41,413 nt of DNA, from contig CABRZL010000012.1 in the NCBI GenBank assembly GCA_902475435.1, positions 1 through 41,413 on the forward strand, given 5' to 3'. Within the stretch, counting starts at the first letter, position 1; each line of letters begins with the position of its first letter. The translations under genes and the position numbers were made by a program. This DNA comes from an uncultured Eubacteriales bacterium. Its GTDB lineage: Bacteria > Bacillota > Clostridia > Oscillospirales > Oscillospiraceae. This document shows, piece by piece, positions 39,204-41,413 of the stretch. The notes under the pieces were generated by a model. The model saw nothing but the letters and a program-made list of their open reading frames with translations, was not told where the DNA came from and made no database searches.

Positions 39204-39350
39204 TTATAAACAGACCTTCAAATACGTTAAGGCCTGCTCCGACAACACCACATTCAGCTTGACGGCAACTTCTTCTTGTAAAAGCCCTTTTGATTTTCTG
39301 ATTGCTTTAATGTTTTCGTTTAAGATTAAGGATAGTCTCTTTTCTTTCAA
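39204..39350 (-). pseudogene. XRE-type HTH N-terminal remnant
   Basis: 48 codons from TTG 39350: LSLILNENIKAIRKSKGLLQ, EEVAVKLNVV match the first half of a Cro/CI HTH, then the sequence jumps to unrelated residues. In an overlapping frame nearer 39160-39270 a hydrophobic stretch (GAGLNVFEGLFIIIVPILF) may be the former C-terminal membrane segment. Consistent with a regulator gene collapsed by an internal deletion. Confidence 0.5.
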
Positions 39351-39533
39351 GCGTCACCGGAGTTGCAGAAATCGAGCTGCTTATTCGCTCATGATTTCTA
39401 TGCGTTAAACAAGTATTTTTTTGATTTTCCGGACATTTACAAACATACAGGGCTTATGTTTAAGTATGACATGAGAGATACAGACTGTTAGTTCATTATC
39501 TGATATACTCTTGTAAATGGTGTTTTCATACTC

Positions 39534-39567
39534 AAAAGAGAGCAGAACTGTACTTCTGCCCTCTTTT
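39534..39567 (-). terminator. Terminator of the pyridoxamine-oxidase-like gene
   Basis: Minus strand AAAAGAGGGCAGAA-loop-TTCTGCTCTCTTTT with one G-U pair, 6 bases after the stop codon. Confidence 0.8.
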
Positions 39568-39573
39568 AGCTTT

Positions 39574-39975
39574 TTATAAGTTAAACTCAGCAGGCGGGTT
39601 TCCGGAAAAATCTGCTATGACAGCGTGTGCGTTTTCCAGATAGAACACCTCGAATATCGGGTTCTGTGCATCGCCGTACTGAGATTTTACAATGGGATTT
39701 GCTATGCACATCTCTTTAGCAGCCATATTGTTTTCAAATACAGCTTTTCCTCCAATACGTATCCACGCATATTTCGGGCTGGAAACTGATATTTCGATAT
39801 TCGGGTTAGCCTGCATATCTTTATACACATCCTTCGTACTGTTAGTACAAAACCACAGCTTCCCGTCCATCTCGCCCGCGAACATAAACGGACGGCACTT
39901 AGCCTTCCCGTCGCGTCCTACAGTCGCCAAATACTGTACAGGGTTTTCTTTTAGGAATTTTACTACTTCATTCAT
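39574..39975 (-). CDS. Pyridoxamine 5'-phosphate oxidase-fold flavoprotein
   Basis: 133 residues from ATG 39975 (ATGGAGGCAGTAAA); the frame is open to 40164 but without a ribosome site. FLKENPVQYLATVGRDGKAK, CRPFMFAGEMDGKLWFCTNS, TKDVYKDMQANPNIEISVSS are typical of the small split-barrel FMN-binding family. Function in the family ranges from FMN storage to nitro/quinone reduction; no PLP synthesis is implied. Divergent from the HxlR regulator, which probably controls it. Its ribosome-binding site lies at the edge of the dispersed repeat copy 2. Confidence 0.88.
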   Translation of the reverse strand: MNEVVKFLKENPVQYLATVGRDGKAKCRPFMFAGEMDGKLWFCTNSTKDVYKDMQANPNIEISVSSPKYAWIRIGGKAVFENNMAAKEMCIANPIVKSQYGDAQNPIFEVFYLENAHAVIADFSGNPPAEFNL

Positions 39976-39979
39976 TTTA

Positions 39980-40044
39980 CTGCCTCCATTCAATAAGGGA
40001 CACCGCCCCGCTATTCGTCTACGACAAGGCAAAAGCCTCTTAGG
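39980..40044 (-). repeat. Dispersed ~66-bp repeat, copy 2 (inverted)
   Basis: Minus strand CCTAAGAGGCTTTTGCC ... CGGGGCGGTGTCCC, TTATTGAATGGAGGCAG. The final bases include the Shine-Dalgarno of the gene at 39975, so insertion or exaptation may affect its translation. Confidence 0.6.
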
Positions 40045-40210
40045 ATTACAAAAGCCGCCAACGCCTTCGCCCAAGGGTAAACGGTTATATTCGTATAAGT
40101 CAGGAAGCACGCGCACTTCATGTTTATAATATATACCAAGACCTGCACGGAGTAAAGTACGCACAATATTGTGGCATAGTTACCTGAAGGATACTGTTTT
40201 ATAAATTGCC

Positions 40211-40239
40211 TTGCAGTTATAAGTTTAAAGAGATATAAT
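40211..40239 (+). promoter_or_regulatory. Promoter of hxlR-like gene
   Basis: TTGCAG (40211-40216), 17-base spacer, TATAAT (40234-40239), 24 bases before the start codon. AAGTAAACAT between -10 and start may be part of an autoregulatory site. Confidence 0.7.
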
Positions 40240-40263
40240 TAAGTAAACATGGAGGTGTTTGCT

Positions 40264-40626
40264 ATGCCAGAAGTAAAAATCGCAAATTCCCTGCCTGCGT
40301 GTCCGGTAGAGACCACTCTCACGTTAATAAGCAACAAATGGACGGTTTTGATACTGCGCGATTTAATGACAGGTACAAAGAGATTCGGTGAACTCAAAAA
40401 ATCTATCGGCCATGTAACACAAAAGGTTTTAACCGCTCAGCTGCGCAATATGGAGCAAAGCGGTCTCGTTTTGCGTACAGTCTATGCAGAAGTGCCGCCG
40501 CGCGTCGAATATTCGCTAACTGAACTCGGATACAGCCTCAAGCCTATTCTCGACGCGATGTACAGCTGGGGCGAAGCATATCAGCACGATGCTTCTGCGC
40601 AAAATAATTGCGATTTCTGCGACTAA
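40264..40626 (+). CDS. HxlR-family transcriptional regulator
   Basis: 120 residues from ATG 40264 (TGGAGGTGTTTGCT). Winged helix: CPVETTLTLISNKWTVLILR, DLMTGTKRFGELKKSIGHVT, KVLTAQLRNMEQSGLV, and the wing VPPRVEYSLTELGYSL. The conserved Cys before the first helix (LPACPVE) is the redox or electrophile sensor in HxlR/YodB/HypR relatives. The C-terminus has an extra CDFCD. Divergent from the flavoprotein at 39574, a common HxlR arrangement for sensing quinones or diamide-like stress. Confidence 0.92.
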   Translation: MPEVKIANSLPACPVETTLTLISNKWTVLILRDLMTGTKRFGELKKSIGHVTQKVLTAQLRNMEQSGLVLRTVYAEVPPRVEYSLTELGYSLKPILDAMYSWGEAYQHDASAQNNCDFCD

Positions 40627-40631
40627 AAGTA

Positions 40632-40660
40632 TTGACTTTTTTTCATCTCAGTGCTAGAAT
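40632..40660 (+). promoter_or_regulatory. Promoter of tRNA-Asn
   Basis: TTGACT (40632-40637), 17-base spacer, TAGAAT (40655-40660), 18 bases before the tRNA. Confidence 0.8.
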
Positions 40661-40678
40661 AGTTTTTGGAAGTTATAT

Positions 40679-40754
40679 TCCTCAATAGCTCAGTTGGTAG
40701 AGCATTCGGCTGTTAACCGAAGGGTCGTTGGTTCGAGTCCAACTTGGGGAGCCA
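40679..40754 (+). tRNA. tRNA-Asn (GTT)
   Basis: Acceptor TCCTCAA/TTGGGGA, D-arm GCTCAGTTGGTAGAGC, anticodon loop CTGTTAA (anticodon GTT), T-arm GTTGGTTCGAGTCCAAC, encoded CCA at 40752-40754. Confidence 0.96.
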
Positions 40755-40755
40755 G

Positions 40756-40786
40756 AAAGCAGTTGCCTTATGCAGCTGCTTTTATT
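40756..40786 (+). terminator. Terminator of tRNA-Asn
   Basis: AAAGCAG-TTGCCTTATGCAG-CTGCTTT with inner TGC/GCA, followed by TATTTTTT. Confidence 0.8.
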
Positions 40787-40858
40787 TTTTCTCTCTGTAA
40801 ATATTTACTTCAAAATAATACTATTTTAAAAAAATTGCATTGCTAATCAAAAAAGAGA

Positions 40859-40881
40859 GGAGATACCAAAGAGGTATCCCC
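40859..40881 (-). terminator. Terminator of the surface-protein gene
   Basis: Minus strand GGGGATACC-TCTTT-GGTATCTCC (one G-U pair) followed by TCTCTTTTTT, 29 bases after the stop codon. Confidence 0.8.
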
Positions 40882-40909
40882 TGCTCATTTAGTATTTTTA
40901 TCGAGACAA

Positions 40910-41413
40910 TTAATTTGTTTTTCTGCGTTTATAAACCAACACTCCTGCCAAAGCAATGCCGGAAAAAGCAAACAAGACAATCCACAAAGTAATATTACTT
41001 TCATCTCCTGTTTTAGGACTGCTTACTGAAGTGTTCGATTTTGAAGCACCGCTTCCTGAACTCTTCGACGTGTTGCTTGAATTTGTCGTTCCACCAGATT
41101 TATTAGAAGATGGAGATTTTTCCCATACGGCAGTGTACGTGGCGTCTGCTGTCACAGTCTCTGACACGGCGGGAGTCCAACCCTTGAACACATAGCCTTC
41201 TCTCGTCGGAGTTCCGTCAAAAGCAGGAGTTGCCGTTCCTGATAACAAATCTGAATAAACCTGGTCTGCAAAGACCTCTTCACCTTCAACGCCGTCCGTG
41301 TATGTAACGGTATATTTATCTTCTTCATCGTCAGCAACGCCGTTGTTGTTCTTGTCTTCACCCCATACAGCAGTGTAGACAGCATCATCTGTCACAGTCT
41401 CTGCCACGGCGGG
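40910..41413 (-). CDS. Sortase-anchored surface protein, C-terminal end (N-terminus beyond window)
   Basis: 168 codons visible, still open at the right edge. Two or more copies of a Listeria-Bacteroides (InlB B-type/Flg_new) repeat are seen: FDGTPTREGYVFKGWTPAVS, ETVTADATYTAVWEK, and upstream ETVTDDAVYTAVWGEDKNNN. Then a Ser/Thr/Gly/Asn-rich wall-spanning linker, and a cell-wall sorting signal: SPKTGDES (LPxTG variant with Ser at the first position), a membrane helix (TLWIVLFAFSGIALAGVLVY) and KRRKTN. Probably an extracellular adhesin or repeat protein. The Asp/Asn-rich DKNNNGVADDEED resembles a dockerin/calcium-loop motif. Confidence 0.9.
   Translation of the reverse strand, partial: PAVAETVTDDAVYTAVWGEDKNNNGVADDEEDKYTVTYTDGVEGEEVFADQVYSDLLSGTATPAFDGTPTREGYVFKGWTPAVSETVTADATYTAVWEKSPSSNKSGGTTNSSNTSKSSGSGASKSNTSVSSPKTGDESNITLWIVLFAFSGIALAGVLVYKRRKTN

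Noticed and set aside
40014..40164. N-terminal extension of the pyridoxamine-oxidase-like protein
   Set aside because: The open frame upstream of 39975 lies over the dispersed repeat and has no ribosome site; the ATG at 39975 has GGAGG at the right distance.

Overview
The window looks like a chromosomal segment of an anaerobic, Gram-positive, probably gut-dwelling Firmicute (Clostridia-type). Evidence: strong AGGAGG ribosome-binding sites, consensus SigA promoters, a sortase-anchored surface protein, phi-LC3-type holin, Tn1549/ICE-like remnants, and oxygen-sensitive enzyme genes (HydF, HypCDEF, nitrogenase-like proteins). Species cannot be named from the sequence alone.

The left half (about 1-22.5 kb) is an accessory island. 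It ends at a tRNA-Arg(ACG) gene (22492-22568) next to a truncated tyrosine integrase (21864-22367), the usual arrangement of an element integrated into a tRNA 3' end. Its cargo is two oxidoreductase operons, each next to a LysR regulator. Operon A (6363 to 1162, minus) holds aldo/keto reductases, SDR, flavodoxin-fold quinone/FMN reductases, a nitroreductase and a Dabb protein. Operon B (15604 to 8207, minus) holds four more AKRs, two SDRs, a cupin, a flavodoxin and two lipoproteins, one carrying a complete AKR domain and one a truncated flavodoxin. Several of these genes are broken by in-frame stops, a frameshift or truncation.

From 16.7 to 21.7 kb lies a dense patch of small defence/addiction-like genes: an ICE protein fused to a HicB tail, three more HicB-like proteins without HicA, a DUF2442/HTH pair, a phage holin pair, and a tandemly duplicated three-gene module (tiny basic membrane peptide, GNRA hairpin, 50-aa membrane protein, ribbon-helix-helix protein). 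One complete and several partial type I-C-like CRISPR repeats lie singly between these genes, with no cas genes. In the duplicated module the repressor paralogues differ mainly in the N-terminal region that includes the predicted DNA-contacting strand, and their promoter operators differ in the central 8 bp.

The right half (22.5-41.4 kb) looks like resident chromosome. Its centrepiece is a tightly overlapping 13-gene operon (37340 to 23601, minus) driven by a perfect TTGACA-N17-TATAAT promoter: nifH-like, two nitrogenase-component-1-like genes, hypF, hypC, hypD, hypE, a TM1266-type hydrogenase regulator, a second nifH-like plus two component-1-like genes, hydF and aspA. It combines [NiFe]-hydrogenase Fe(CN)2CO assembly genes, the [FeFe]-hydrogenase scaffold HydF and two nitrogenase-like reductase sets, without HypA/HypB, HydE/HydG or any hydrogenase structural gene in the window. 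I know of no characterised pathway with this composition. It is the best candidate for an undescribed system, probably making or using an unusual Fe cofactor (inference).

The remaining genes are a Nudix hydrolase, a MetE-C/YxjG-like methyltransferase, a pyridoxamine-phosphate-oxidase-fold protein, an HxlR regulator, tRNA-Asn(GTT) and the C-terminal end of a sortase-anchored repeat protein that runs off the right edge.
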